Of a DNA stretch of 64,000 nt, positions 23,949 through 33,784 are shown piece after piece. Numbering within the stretch: position 1 is the first letter of the stretch; every line of letters starts with the position of its first letter. The DNA lies in NCBI GenBank assembly GCA_032717465.1, contig CM064664.1:1430969-1494968 (forward strand), read 5' to 3'. The position numbers and the translations under genes are program-made. This DNA comes from Coenobita brevimanus (taxonomy: Eukaryota; Arthropoda; Malacostraca; Decapoda; Coenobitidae). The notes beneath the pieces are model-generated. The model saw nothing but the letters and a program-made list of their open reading frames with translations. It was not told the DNA's origin and ran no database searches.

Positions 23949-26900
23949 TTACAAGTCATATTCAGATAAAATGTCATGAATTATTTTACATTCTACTTCG
24001 GGTGTAAAACGACCGGAAAACAAGTCATCAATCGTGGTAAAGTCATATTGTGTCCTAATGTGCTGTGTGAGTGTACAATGTTGTACTACATGAGACTCAG
24101 TTTGCACCTGACCACACTGGCACAACCGTTCAGCCAGAGGTAGTCTGCCTCGCCCCCTTCTGTCCCAACGACCTGTTTCACAGGCCAAACTATGACCACT
24201 GATTCGGAAGCGGGTGAACGATAATCTGTGTTTTTCATTCACTGAGTTTCTCTCTGTATATACACGGTGCAACAAAAAATTAGGGTTTATATCTTTGTAC
24301 GTCACTCGTCGAGATGATTCACTTTCCATAATTGATACAATAAGGTTTTGTCTACATTGTTCTAAACTTGTCACTTGGTCATTTTTATAATTTCTAAGTA
24401 ATCTTGATGTTACTGTGTTATAATTCAGTGTCGTATTTATTGCAAACATGAGCGGATCGTCACCCATCTCGGACCTCGATTGCCATATCTTATTAAAGAA
24501 TGTATGTTGCTTATATTTTACTAATTGTTGTAAAGATGGAAATCCTGCTTCAATACAGCAAACATCATTACAAGTTGATTTTCGTACACCAAGTAATTCT
24601 TTCAGGCACCAATTATACAATTTAATTATAGGCTTGAGGTCCGCGGTGAGCCACGACTCACAACCATATAACAGTGATGACATTAACACTGCTTCGAACA
24701 CTCGTCGTTTTACCATGAATGGGATATCAATATTTTTCTTTATAAAGTTCACAAATTTAAGGACATGTGGCATCTTTGAGACAGCATGTAGTTTTACGGC
24801 AGAGGATACCAAACCATCAGCAGTAAACAAACAACCCAAATACACATATTTATCACACCACTTCACTGATAAACTACCTACATCTATTGGTTCACCGTCG
24901 TCTTTATTTCCGTTAATCACAAAAAATTTAGTTTTTGATTCATTTATTTTCATGCCGTATTGAGAACAATAATCTTGGAGAATATTAATCTTTGATACCA
25001 TATTTTCTCGTGTTGTGGCTAGAAGTACAGTGTCGTCCATTAACACTAGGGTGTGTATCCACGATAAAAATCCGTCTACTCCTGATCCGTTCTGAATCAT
25101 TTTTATTAAATCATTTACAAAAATTATAAAGAGTAGGCATGATGTTGGCGACCCTTGGCGCACTCCTAAAGATACTGTGACCAAAACGGAGCCAATAATG
25201 CTCTGTGTAACTGAGTACATAGCAACCAGGGCCGCCAACATCACCGCACCACAACCTAACCTACGTAAAACACTAAATAAAACTTCTCTTGGGACAAGGT
25301 CATAGGCCTGAGAAAAATCTATGAAAGTCACATACAGTTTGAACTTTTTTCTCTTTGCTAAATCGCACAATAATCTTAAACAAACAACATGGTCCATACA
25401 CCCTCTTTTCTCTTGTGCACCAGCTTGCTCTCTATAAGGTACGAACCAACGTTTCAGACGTGAACACAAGACCATATCATAAAGCTTCGACATACTGTTC
25501 ATTACACTAATTCCTCTATAATTCTTAGGTAATGACCTATCGCCTTTTTTGAAAATTGTGAACATTTTTGTTTTCGCCCACTGAGTTGGATAGTTACCCG
25601 AATTAAATATATTATTAAATAGTGTAGTCAACAGTAATAGCCATGATACAGGTAAGATTCGGAATAGTCCAGGAGTCAAACCATCTAGTCCACATGCCTT
25701 ATTTGGATTCATATTTTGAGCTTCTCTCATTACTTCATCCACGGTTATTGGGTCATCCAGTATTGGTATTGTGACGTCACCTATAATGTTGGGCAACTGT
25801 TGGTTGGTTGGGGGGTTTAATGAGCTTTCAATAAACAATTTAAACTCATTATCACTTGGCTTATTAATAGGTCTTTCACCTAGTTCATCTGTCGGTTCAT
25901 ATTCGCCCTTCCATCCAACAGCTCTCCAGATTCTTGAATCATCTTTATCATTCAATAGTCTATCCCATCTAGATACATTATTGTCATTTACCTCCTCTTG
26001 GGTTACACATCTGGCACTTCCTACACAATTATATAATATGTCTGTTACTTGTGTTACACATTCATTTATGTTCATGTTTACGTCAGGCAAATTATTTAGT
26101 TCAGATAAATTATTTACAAGTACTTGGGGATCTACACTCTGCATAGGGATAGGTTTCTTAGATAACTTTACATCATTGAACACTTTACTATGCAATACAG
26201 AGTGGTCACCCAAATGTTCAGATCGGAACACTAATTGGTCAATATCAACGCTGGGTAAGTTCACAGCTAGGGAAATGGGAGCATGATCACTAGGTAATGG
26301 GTGGGTCTTAAACACATGAAAATCGCTTACATTGTTAATCATACTTGGTGACATTAAACACACATCTAATTCTGAAACCCAATCATTACCCTTACGATAT
26401 GTCTTATCAGCAAGGAAATGTGAATTATGTATCTTTAAGTTATTAACCACTAACAACTGTGAGTCGATACATATCGTTGACAAGATATAGGCATTGTCAT
26501 TTGGATGTTGTACAGGATCTGGCAATAATGGGTAGGAACAGATACAATTAGTTGGCAATTCAATAAGATTAGGAATGTCCTTAACCAGACTACCGAACCT
26601 TGAGTTCATATCACCCAACACACAGAATGAGTCAATTAATGAAGTGGTTTTTAATTTCTCCTGTACAGATGCAAACGACGTATGTGAGTAGTAGGGTGAA
26701 TCAGTAGGGGGAATGTAACAAAAACCGAACAATATTCTGGGGGCAAAACTAATTTGTAACCAAACTTGGTCCTTAATACTAGTATCAACATGAGTTACAC
26801 TTTTAGCTATACAGTTCTTAATTAAGACAACAGTGCCCCCACGATGTGATGCATCATTCACCGAACTTTTATAACCCACATACCCCGGAAAAGACACAGT

Positions 26901-27062
26901 TAGTGGGGTTTTTACTTCATTCAGGCTCACAATATCATATTTCTGAAGCAAACACTGAACGTTACGGTTCTCCAACTTTGTTGTAACTCCATTTATATTC
27001 CAAGAAATAAGTTTCAAATCTCGGAATTGCTGTGGTCCTCCTAAAAAGGCTGCGGGTTCCAC
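23949..27062 (-). CDS. Element J ORF2: endonuclease-reverse transcriptase (intact, 1037 aa)
   Basis: The APE endonuclease occupies about residues 17-265: SWNING 20-25, E49 (LNEV), GDMN 150-153, SELDVC 230-235 and PSDHAP 257-262. The RT spans about 450-760: NKACGLDG 454-461, FKKGDRSLPKNYRG 504-516, FIDFSQAYD 580-588 (catalytic D582), GVRQGSPTSCLLF and LVLMDD 672-677, an LMDD form of the YxDD box. The C-terminus has a CQCGQVQTESHVVQHC putative zinc-binding knuckle. The frame opens at a GTG (27062-27060) directly after an in-frame TGA; the first AUG is codon 152, inside the endonuclease. It overlaps the ancestral ORF1 end by 22 nt in the -1 frame, so translation probably depends on coupling to ORF1. 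Confidence 0.88.
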   Translation of the reverse strand: MEPAAFLGGPQQFRDLKLISWNINGVTTKLENRNVQCLLQKYDIVSLNEVKTPLTVSFPGYVGYKSSVNDASHRGGTVVLIKNCIAKSVTHVDTSIKDQVWLQISFAPRILFGFCYIPPTDSPYYSHTSFASVQEKLKTTSLIDSFCVLGDMNSRFGSLVKDIPNLIELPTNCICSYPLLPDPVQHPNDNAYILSTICIDSQLLVVNNLKIHNSHFLADKTYRKGNDWVSELDVCLMSPSMINNVSDFHVFKTHPLPSDHAPISLAVNLPSVDIDQLVFRSEHLGDHSVLHSKVFNDVKLSKKPIPMQSVDPQVLVNNLSELNNLPDVNMNINECVTQVTDILYNCVGSARCVTQEEVNDNNVSRWDRLLNDKDDSRIWRAVGWKGEYEPTDELGERPINKPSDNEFKLFIESSLNPPTNQQLPNIIGDVTIPILDDPITVDEVMREAQNMNPNKACGLDGLTPGLFRILPVSWLLLLTTLFNNIFNSGNYPTQWAKTKMFTIFKKGDRSLPKNYRGISVMNSMSKLYDMVLCSRLKRWFVPYREQAGAQEKRGCMDHVVCLRLLCDLAKRKKFKLYVTFIDFSQAYDLVPREVLFSVLRRLGCGAVMLAALVAMYSVTQSIIGSVLVTVSLGVRQGSPTSCLLFIIFVNDLIKMIQNGSGVDGFLSWIHTLVLMDDTVLLATTRENMVSKINILQDYCSQYGMKINESKTKFFVINGNKDDGEPIDVGSLSVKWCDKYVYLGCLFTADGLVSSAVKLHAVSKMPHVLKFVNFIKKNIDIPFMVKRRVFEAVLMSSLLYGCESWLTADLKPIIKLYNWCLKELLGVRKSTCNDVCCIEAGFPSLQQLVKYKQHTFFNKIWQSRSEMGDDPLMFAINTTLNYNTVTSRLLRNYKNDQVTSLEQCRQNLIVSIMESESSRRVTYKDINPNFLLHRVYTERNSVNEKHRLSFTRFRISGHSLACETGRWDRRGRGRLPLAERLCQCGQVQTESHVVQHCTLTQHIRTQYDFTTIDDLFSGRFTPEVECKIIHDILSEYDL

Positions 27063-27778
27063 GAGTCAATAACGGCATAATCTCGATACACCTTCCTCTC
27101 CCTCACATCCAGCCGGATCACACACCCGACGTTCTCAGGCCGCGCCTTCTCTGCTGCTTCCACATCCCGCAGGCGCTTTCACTCTGCTCGAACGCTCGGA
27201 TGGGTGTCTTGCTTGATGTAAACTGCTTCATACTGCCTTCCAGATGTTTTCAGTAATTTTGCCTTCTCCAGTACCTTATCCTTTGATTCTTTACTTCCCA
27301 TGATGACGAGGATAGGTCGTTTCATTTCTCCTGCCTTCTGTCCAAGCCTTTTATAAGACACAACTTCTTCTTCCCCTCCAACTACTGACCAAATTTTATC
27401 AATTTTCTCCTTATCCAGCACTGCGTCATCTAGGGGTTCGTTTTCTTCCGGTACACCGAGAATGACCAAATTCCTCTCCCTTTCTTTACGGTCCAGGGTC
27501 TCTAGGAATCGTTGTTGTTTAGCTATGATGTTGGCTTGTTTTTCTACTTGAGTCTGAAGATCATTTAGTTTTTTGTTCATAGGGCTATCAGGTGAATTAA
27601 TAAACTCCTTCAACTCTTTTACCTCCTTCAATAGAGTTTGTATGTCGTCCTGGAGTGATTGGAGCCCTCCGCCATCTTGGACAGGTGATGCCAGGATACT
27701 TTCTATTAAATCATCCTTATTAATTCTGTTTAACTGGTTACGCTGCATCTGACGCAGTTCTGGGAGTGACTTAGCCAT
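27041..27778 (-). pseudogene. Element J ORF1: coiled-coil/RRM-like nucleic-acid chaperone with a premature stop
   Basis: It starts at ATG 27778 (MAKSLPELRQMQ). Residues about 40-100 are heptad-rich (LQDDIQTLLKEVKELKEF, then LNDLQTQVEKQANIIAKQQ), predicting a coiled coil for trimerisation. Residues about 103-190 resemble the RRM-type core of L1-like ORF1 proteins (RNLVILGVPEE, YKRLGQKAGEMKRPILVIMG). TGA at 27181-27179 stops it at 199 aa, but the same frame continues for another 45 codons (KRLRDVEAAEKARPENVG...) to TAG at 27043-27041. TGA probably replaced TGG. The expected role is binding element RNA in the RNP. Confidence 0.8.
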
Positions 27779-27880
27779 GGTAGATCAAATACAGGTCAAA
27801 ATACAGACACTGTTTATGGCTTGCGCACGGAGCTCACTGAGACACGTCCATTCGCCACAACGGTCAGAAGCACACATACG

Positions 27881-27884
<4 letters not shown>

Positions 27885-27925
<41 letters not shown>
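27885..27925. repeat. (CA)n microsatellite at the 5' flank of element J
   Basis: About 20 CA units, preceded by CACACATACGCACG. With the array at 23410-23618 it brackets element J. Confidence 0.95.
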
Positions 27926-27927
<2 letters not shown>

Positions 27928-27929
27928 CT

Positions 27930-30170
27930 GTGGCATGTGCTCTTCCGATACCCACCACACATATCTTTCATATGTACTCATAAGATAGTGAACTGAAACT
28001 AAATATGAGTGTAGGTGTATTACTGAATGTACAGTAACTGTACATCTTAAGGACCTGGCAGAGACGGGTTGGTGAAGGAGACTGTATAAGCATCACCAAA
28101 CGCCGTGTCGTTGATTAAGTGCCTGCTTCATCACCCACAGTCATTTAGACGCGTACTCTCGTTGGTGGAGGAAGCTCTATAGCACCTTTTCGTCGGCGAT
28201 ATATTTATATTTTTACTCCTCCCTGTCCTCTTTTGTGCTGCATAAATCCTACCAATTTCGCCTTACTCTGCACAAATAACGTAGACAATAATAGTAACCA
28301 TCCATATCCAAAAAGATGTCCATAAGGAAGTGGTGATATGGAGCTTCCTTCACTTACGAAAATCCGAGCCTTTGTCATCTGACCTTCAGGTACTCACTAC
28401 TGTAAAGCTTTATTGATATTTTTTCATATTAACTCTCCTTATTATTCCCTTCACTTATTCCTGTTCTTAGCGAGTTAAAGAACAATGGTCAGCATCTGCC
28501 TACCCCATAAAAAATGCAGACTGGGAGAGGATGAAAAACGTGAAGACAACGAATTTTAATTATATTTGAAACTGACGTGAATGTACTCTTGTTTCAAAAT
28601 TTTTGTTGTTTCTGCTGCCCATTTGTAACTCAATCGTTATATATTGTAACTGTAACTAACAACTGGGTAAAACTAAATTGTGTAAGTAACCAAACGTACT
28701 ATAGTGACTGTATGCAACCTTAATCCAACTAATAATAGGTTGCGAGTTGCTGAACGGCAGGAGGAGGAACGGGACTTTCGGAGACTGTAGTGTATTTAAG
28801 TTATTGTCAAAGTAATATTAGTGTTCATTGCGTTCATCAGTTTCACCCTCTACCAATTTGTCTTTTATGTGGGGGGGGGAGGGAGGGATGATCTTGATCA
28901 TCTCTTATTATAAGCGATAGAGTATATTGCAGAATTTATCCTGGTCTGTCAAGCACTTTACAACGCTGACATATTTATTTTATGAGTGGCCAACCCTTGA
29001 TATGTCATTACGGTATTGTTCTGTGATGGACCGGCCCAGGGGCCAGTCTAACAGAGTCAGTGTCACTGAGAGACCGGTCACAAATAAGGCTTCCTAGAGC
29101 CTTCAGGATGGTTACAGGACACAGGTACCTTCCTAGCATCCCCGAAGATGATGAACATGGATTATTGTTATATTTACAGATTCGTTTACACCAAGAGCCC
29201 AGAGTATCTGGCAATAAACAGCTTGGCTGTTTTGCGTCTCAGAGAACCGAAGAAACGTAATGCCAAATTCTCCACCATCTGAGCACGTTAGTAATCAATG
29301 AAATTACCTGGAAAGCATGTTATACTGAATGATACAGGTATGTGCTTTTATGCAATTAGACAATATATTACACCGAAAATCAGGGCCCAGTTTAAGCAGT
29401 TACTGACACAGGGTAGTAATGAGTCACGTGAGATGTATTTTCATTTACTGGTATATGAGTTCACATTCTGAAGATGATGAGCAAACTGTATGTTGAAAGT
29501 AAACTCATTCACGTTGTCTTCAAAGTGGAGGGGTTCGATATAACATTAATCACCCCTTCACTATGAAATGTCTCCACAGTTGAATGAAATACATTGTGTG
29601 TTGCCAGAGTAACTAATACATCGCAGTGAGTGGTTTAAGAGATATGCAGTGGTATCCCACTGCCAAACATGGAAAGTAATCCGGCACTAATGCACACTAT
29701 AAAAAACTGCTAAATAATTACATTGTGATATACTGCAGATTTTTTTTACCTACTAACAAGGATTCCTCTTCCCGGGAAGGACTTAGAAACATCCTCAATG
29801 ATACTTCTTCCGTAAAATATGTAAGTGAAACCATAATAATAATCGTCAAATGAGATGAAGACTGATATGAAGAAGGTAAAGGGATTTACACTCAGGATCG
29901 TAAACGTAGACAGGATATATCGTTATTAATGCAAATTTTGCCCTATTTTTAAAAACACAATGGCGGCGGTTTCTTGATATTCCTAAAGAGTTTTTAGTGT
30001 CTTGCGCTTCAAGTGTCGCCGCCAGTTTAGTCTTGTCATGCTTTTCTGTAAACGCGAATGAAGACTGACTGGCAACTGATCGATGAACGAGACTCCGAGA
30101 GACGTCCCGCGATTTCAGTATTATTTTTTAAGCCCCACAATGATTATTTGGCCATTCCAAGAGTACTGAC
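27930..30170. other. No gene recognised; contains one MITE copy
   Basis: No coding segment is supported. The MITE at 28139-28385 is described separately. A G-rich tract lies at 28871-28889. The ORFs around 29.0-29.26 kb lack domains. Confidence 0.55.
28139..28385. mobile_element. MITE, family M copy 1
   Basis: Inverted arms: the left arm contains GGAGGAAGCTCTATAGCACC (28167-28186), the right arm reads in reverse complement as GAAGGAAGCTCCATATCACC. Similarity continues outward for about 25 bp (left GTACTCTCGTTGG, right inverted GGATTTTCGTAAG). The inner GCACAAATAACGTAGACAATA block matches copies at 45.5 and 47.5 kb. There is no coding capacity, and size is about 245 bp. Confidence 0.7.
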
Positions 30171-30173
30171 TTT

Positions 30174-30482
30174 TCAAGCATGAAAAGGAAGAGGATATGC
30201 GTCCCAAGAGACGATGTTTAATTTTGCACAAAAAACTGTGGGCAAGGAAATGAAATGACTTTGCTGGGATAGTGTGTCGTCTCCTGTCACTATGCTGGTA
30301 CACCAGGATGTGATTCCGACCTGACGTATTCTCTGACAAGCTTTGGCATCCACGTTTCTCTCCTGCTGCCAGCGCTGAATCCATCTGTAAATCGAGGAGA
30401 CACTTGCACCAGTCTCCAGGGCAATGTCTTTCACCGATACGCCTTCCAGCCACATCCTCACTATATGCAAACGATCTGCCAT
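30174..30482 (-). pseudogene. Helix-turn-helix fragment, Tc1/mariner- or Pax-like transposase N-terminus
   Basis: From ATG 30482 the frame encodes LHIVRMWLEGVSVKDIALE followed by TGASVSSIYRWIQRWQQE (residues about 5-42). This is a clear homeodomain-like helix-turn-helix of the kind that opens Tc1/mariner transposases. The remaining 60 codons do not resemble a transposase catalytic domain, and no DDE motif is visible nearby. It is either a truncated transposon or an isolated exon of a domesticated gene. Confidence 0.45.
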
Positions 30483-30960
30483 CAAAGATGGGTATAGGAT
30501 TAGACGCTTACGAATTTACTTTACACTGTCAGACAAAATACTTATGCTGCGTTATTAATGTGCCAAGGTATGATGCAAAGATTAAATAAAAATAAACCAT
30601 CATTAATTTCTTGTACGATCTTGTGATGCTGGAGTAACAGCAATGCATATTTGCTCTTTCTCACACACACACACACAGGAGATCCCGAGGAGACCAGACG
30701 CACGCCGCCACCGCTCCATACGCAGCCAACTTGGCCAGTGGCATTACTTAAATTAGTATCTTTTTTTGAGTCAGGCTCTTTACCAGGTTAGACTAAATGG
30801 TGTTCTAATATAAAAAAAAAAAAAAAGTTTTAAGCAAGACTTGTTCAAACAGAAAGCAAAACAAAGTAGCGCGAGAATGCGCACAATCAGCTGATCGTTT
30901 GTTTAGTCTACAACTGCCCCAGGGAATGTAAGTACTATAATGTGGTTTTAGTACTGCAAA

Positions 30961-31909
30961 ATGACCACATACTTCAGTAATGCAAATTTGGAAAAGAAAA
31001 AGGATAAAGGTAGAAAGCAGGACGGTGATTTCAACCAAGAACTGGTTGAAATGGAGACACACAATAAACTGGTGGAGCAAGTACACAGACTAGAGATGGC
31101 TTTTCAAAATGAGACCGATGCACTTGCAAAAGGAAGAAATAGAAAAATTAGAAAAGGAAGTCAACAAGAAAGACACAACCATAGATGAGCTGACAGTAGA
31201 TTTGGGTTCACTTAGGAGAAAAATTATTGAAATGGCAAGTACAATAGTCAACCACGAGAGTATTATGGAAGAGTTCAAAAATGATACAGAGACAATTAGG
31301 CAAGTAAGCAGTCTGATAGACCATGGCGCTGATACTGAGAAGATAACACAGGTGAATGAAGCTGTGCAAAGCTACAAAAATGATGTGGAAACCACTTATG
31401 CTGAAATGGTGAAAGTAAAGAAAGACTTAGAAACAAGGGTGGAAGAAAAAAGCGTTAAAAAGGAAGTGAAAGGAATAATCCAAAACAATCCTAAGTTAGT
31501 CAGAGATTCAGTAGATATCAACAAATCTATAGTAATCACTGGCATAGAAGAGGAAGAAGTAAAAGACAAGATCTCAAGAGACAAAAAGGAGATGGCAAAT
31601 GTAATGAGCTTATTGAAAAAAGTATCAGAGGAAACCTGTAGTAAAGATATAGAGGAACACAAAAGGTTAAGGAAATACGAGAGAAGCAAGTCAAGACCCC
31701 TAAAGGTAACCTTCCAGAGTGTAAACACTGTGGAGGAGATACTAAAAAATGCAAAGAATCTTATGGAAAAAGAGGAGTCCAAAAATGTATGGATAAAAAG
31801 ATGCCTTACACAAGAGGAACTGGAATTACTGAGAGAGAAGAGGGAAGAAGCAAAAACAAAAAATGATGGAAGATTAGAGGAGAAGAATTCATTTTTTTTT
31901 ACAAAGTAA
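30961..31909 (+). pseudogene. Element I ORF1: coiled-coil/RRM-like protein, one frameshift
   Basis: The ATG at 30961 opens a lysine-rich N-terminus (MTTYFSNANLEKKKDKG). The frame shifts near 31130 in an A/G run and continues at 31109-31909. The second part is a long coiled coil (EEIEKLEKEVNKKDTTIDEL) followed by an RRM-like block (SIVITGIEEEEVKDKI, then HKRLRKYERSKSRPLKVTF) and an acidic/basic C-terminus. The layout resembles L1-type ORF1 proteins and ORF1 of element J, although the sequences differ. The joined protein would be about 315 aa. Confidence 0.75.
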
Positions 31910-31928
31910 TAGGATTGCAGGTACGAAA

Positions 31929-33780
31929 GTGGTACATAAACAGGAGGGAATAAAAAGGAGGAAGGTAGTAGAACCAAGTCATGACAAGTACATGAACAAG
32001 ATGATTAAATTGATGTACTCAAATGTGGATGGAATGGTATCTAAATTATTAGAGATGAATGATTATGTCAGAGAAAATGAACCACATATAATATGCCTAA
32101 CTGAAACAAAATTAACACCAAGGATATCAAATGACGTCCTAAACTTAGAGGAATATAATATATGGAGAAGAGATATTAATTTAGAAAAGGAGGAGGAATA
32201 ATAATATTAACTAAAAAAATCAAAAAGTGAAAGAAATAGAACTAGATATACCCTCACAAGTAGAACTGATTGCAGCAGAGATCAATACATCTGAAGGGAA
32301 AGTAATTGTAGCCAATTTGTACATGCCACCCAGATCAAACACATGGGAAAGAGACGAATATGAGGACCTGGCAGAGAATACAATTCAGAGTTTAAGAGCA
32401 TTACTGTATAAAATGGAAGAAAAATCGGAAAGAATTATACTAACTGGAGATTTTAATACAAATATAAATTGGAATACTCTAGATATAATAAGCTAAGAAA
32501 GCTGTTGGGACCAAAAGCTCCTGGATCTCGTGCAAGAGTTTTTCCTAACGCAACATGTAAGGGAAAGCACCAGAAAAAGAGGACTCGATGTACCCTCAAT
32601 GCTTGATCTCATATTTATCAGACAAGAAAACAATTTTGACAATTTAATATACCATCCTCCATTCGGCAAAGGCGACCATGCAGTACTAAACTGCAACTTC
32701 AGGATAGCATATGACATAGTTAACAGCAAATGAAAGTTACATAAAGAGCCTAAACTATAAAAAGGGAAACTATCATGACCTAAAGAAGTACTTCATAGAA
32801 ATTGATTGGGGAAAGTAGCTTAGAGGACAAGATTTAAATGATATATATTAAAAATTCTGTGAACTTTATGAAATAGGAGTCCAGAAGTACATCCCACAGC
32901 ACCAAGAACCAGAAAAGAAAAGAAATAAATGGTTCAATACAGAATGTAAAAAAGAAAAAGAAAAAAAGAGATTTGTTGTGGAAGAGATACAGAAGACACA
33001 ATAGTGAAAGGGCATATAATAATTACAAACAGGCAAGAAACGATTATACAAGAATAAGGAGGGAAGCCCAAAAACAGTTTGAGGAGGATATCATAAATAA
33101 AAGTAGTGATCAACCGAAGCTATTTTACAGCTACATCAGAAGCAAAATCAAAGTAAAAGATAAAATACAATCCATTACGGACGAAGGAATCACCTAAACA
33201 CAAGAGAAGGATGTTTGTGAAGCACTAAACAAGAAATTCCAATCAGTTTTTACAGAGGAATAAAATTTTGAGAGGGATTATGAGGAACATGCATGCCCAC
33301 ACATACTACCAGATATACAAACATTAGAAAGAGTAATACAGGAGGAGCTAAGTAAATTAGACAAAGGAAAAGCAAATGGTCCTGATGAAATTTCATGTTG
33401 GGTACTACGTGAATGTGCAAAGGAGTTAAGTAAACCATTATTTTTAATTTTCAAGAAATCCTTGAGTCAAGGTAAACTACCCGATATTTGGAAGAAAGCA
33501 AACATTGGTCCCTTATTCAAGCAAGGGAATAGACAAAATCCACTCAACTACCGACCAGTATCACTAACCAGTGATGTAAGCAAGGTATTAGAAAAGCTTA
33601 TAAGAAAAGCTTGGGTAAATCATCTAGAAGAACACAATATGATAACAGAAAGACAGTTTGGTTTCAGAAAAGGAAAATCCTGTGTTACTAATCTGTTGAG
33701 CTACTATGACAGAGTAACAGACACATTACAGGAAAGAGAAGGATGGGTGGACAGTATCTATTTAGATTTCAAGAAAGATA
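31929..33780 (+). pseudogene. Element I ORF2: CR1-like EN-RT, frameshifted and missing its 3' half
   Basis: Endonuclease pieces: 31929-32201 (YSNVDG, LTETKL), 32227-32496 (ILTGDFNTNINW) and 32530-32733 (DLIFIRQ, GKGDHAVL). The RT begins at about 33330 (KANGPDEISCWVLREC) and continues in 33462-33830 with NYRPVSLTSDVSKVLEKLI and RQFGFRKGKSCVTNLL. It reaches the first catalytic Asp region (IYLDFKK) and stops at about 33778. The YADD box and everything downstream are missing. There is one frame change plus TAA stops. Elements usually lose their 5' ends, so loss of the 3' half is unusual. Confidence 0.82.
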
Positions 33781-33784
33781 AGAT

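Larger units (their letters stand above)
23649..27880 (-). mobile_element. Two-ORF non-LTR retrotransposon J, apparently full length
   Basis: Order on the minus strand: short 5' UTR (27779 to about 27880), ORF1 (27041-27778 with one nonsense codon), ORF2 (23949-27062), 3' UTR of about 300 bp ending in AATAAA and a (CTAT)n tail. Both sides abut CA repeats (23410-23618 and 27885-27925), which suggests insertion within a CA/TG microsatellite. ORF2 is intact, so the copy is young. Confidence 0.88.
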
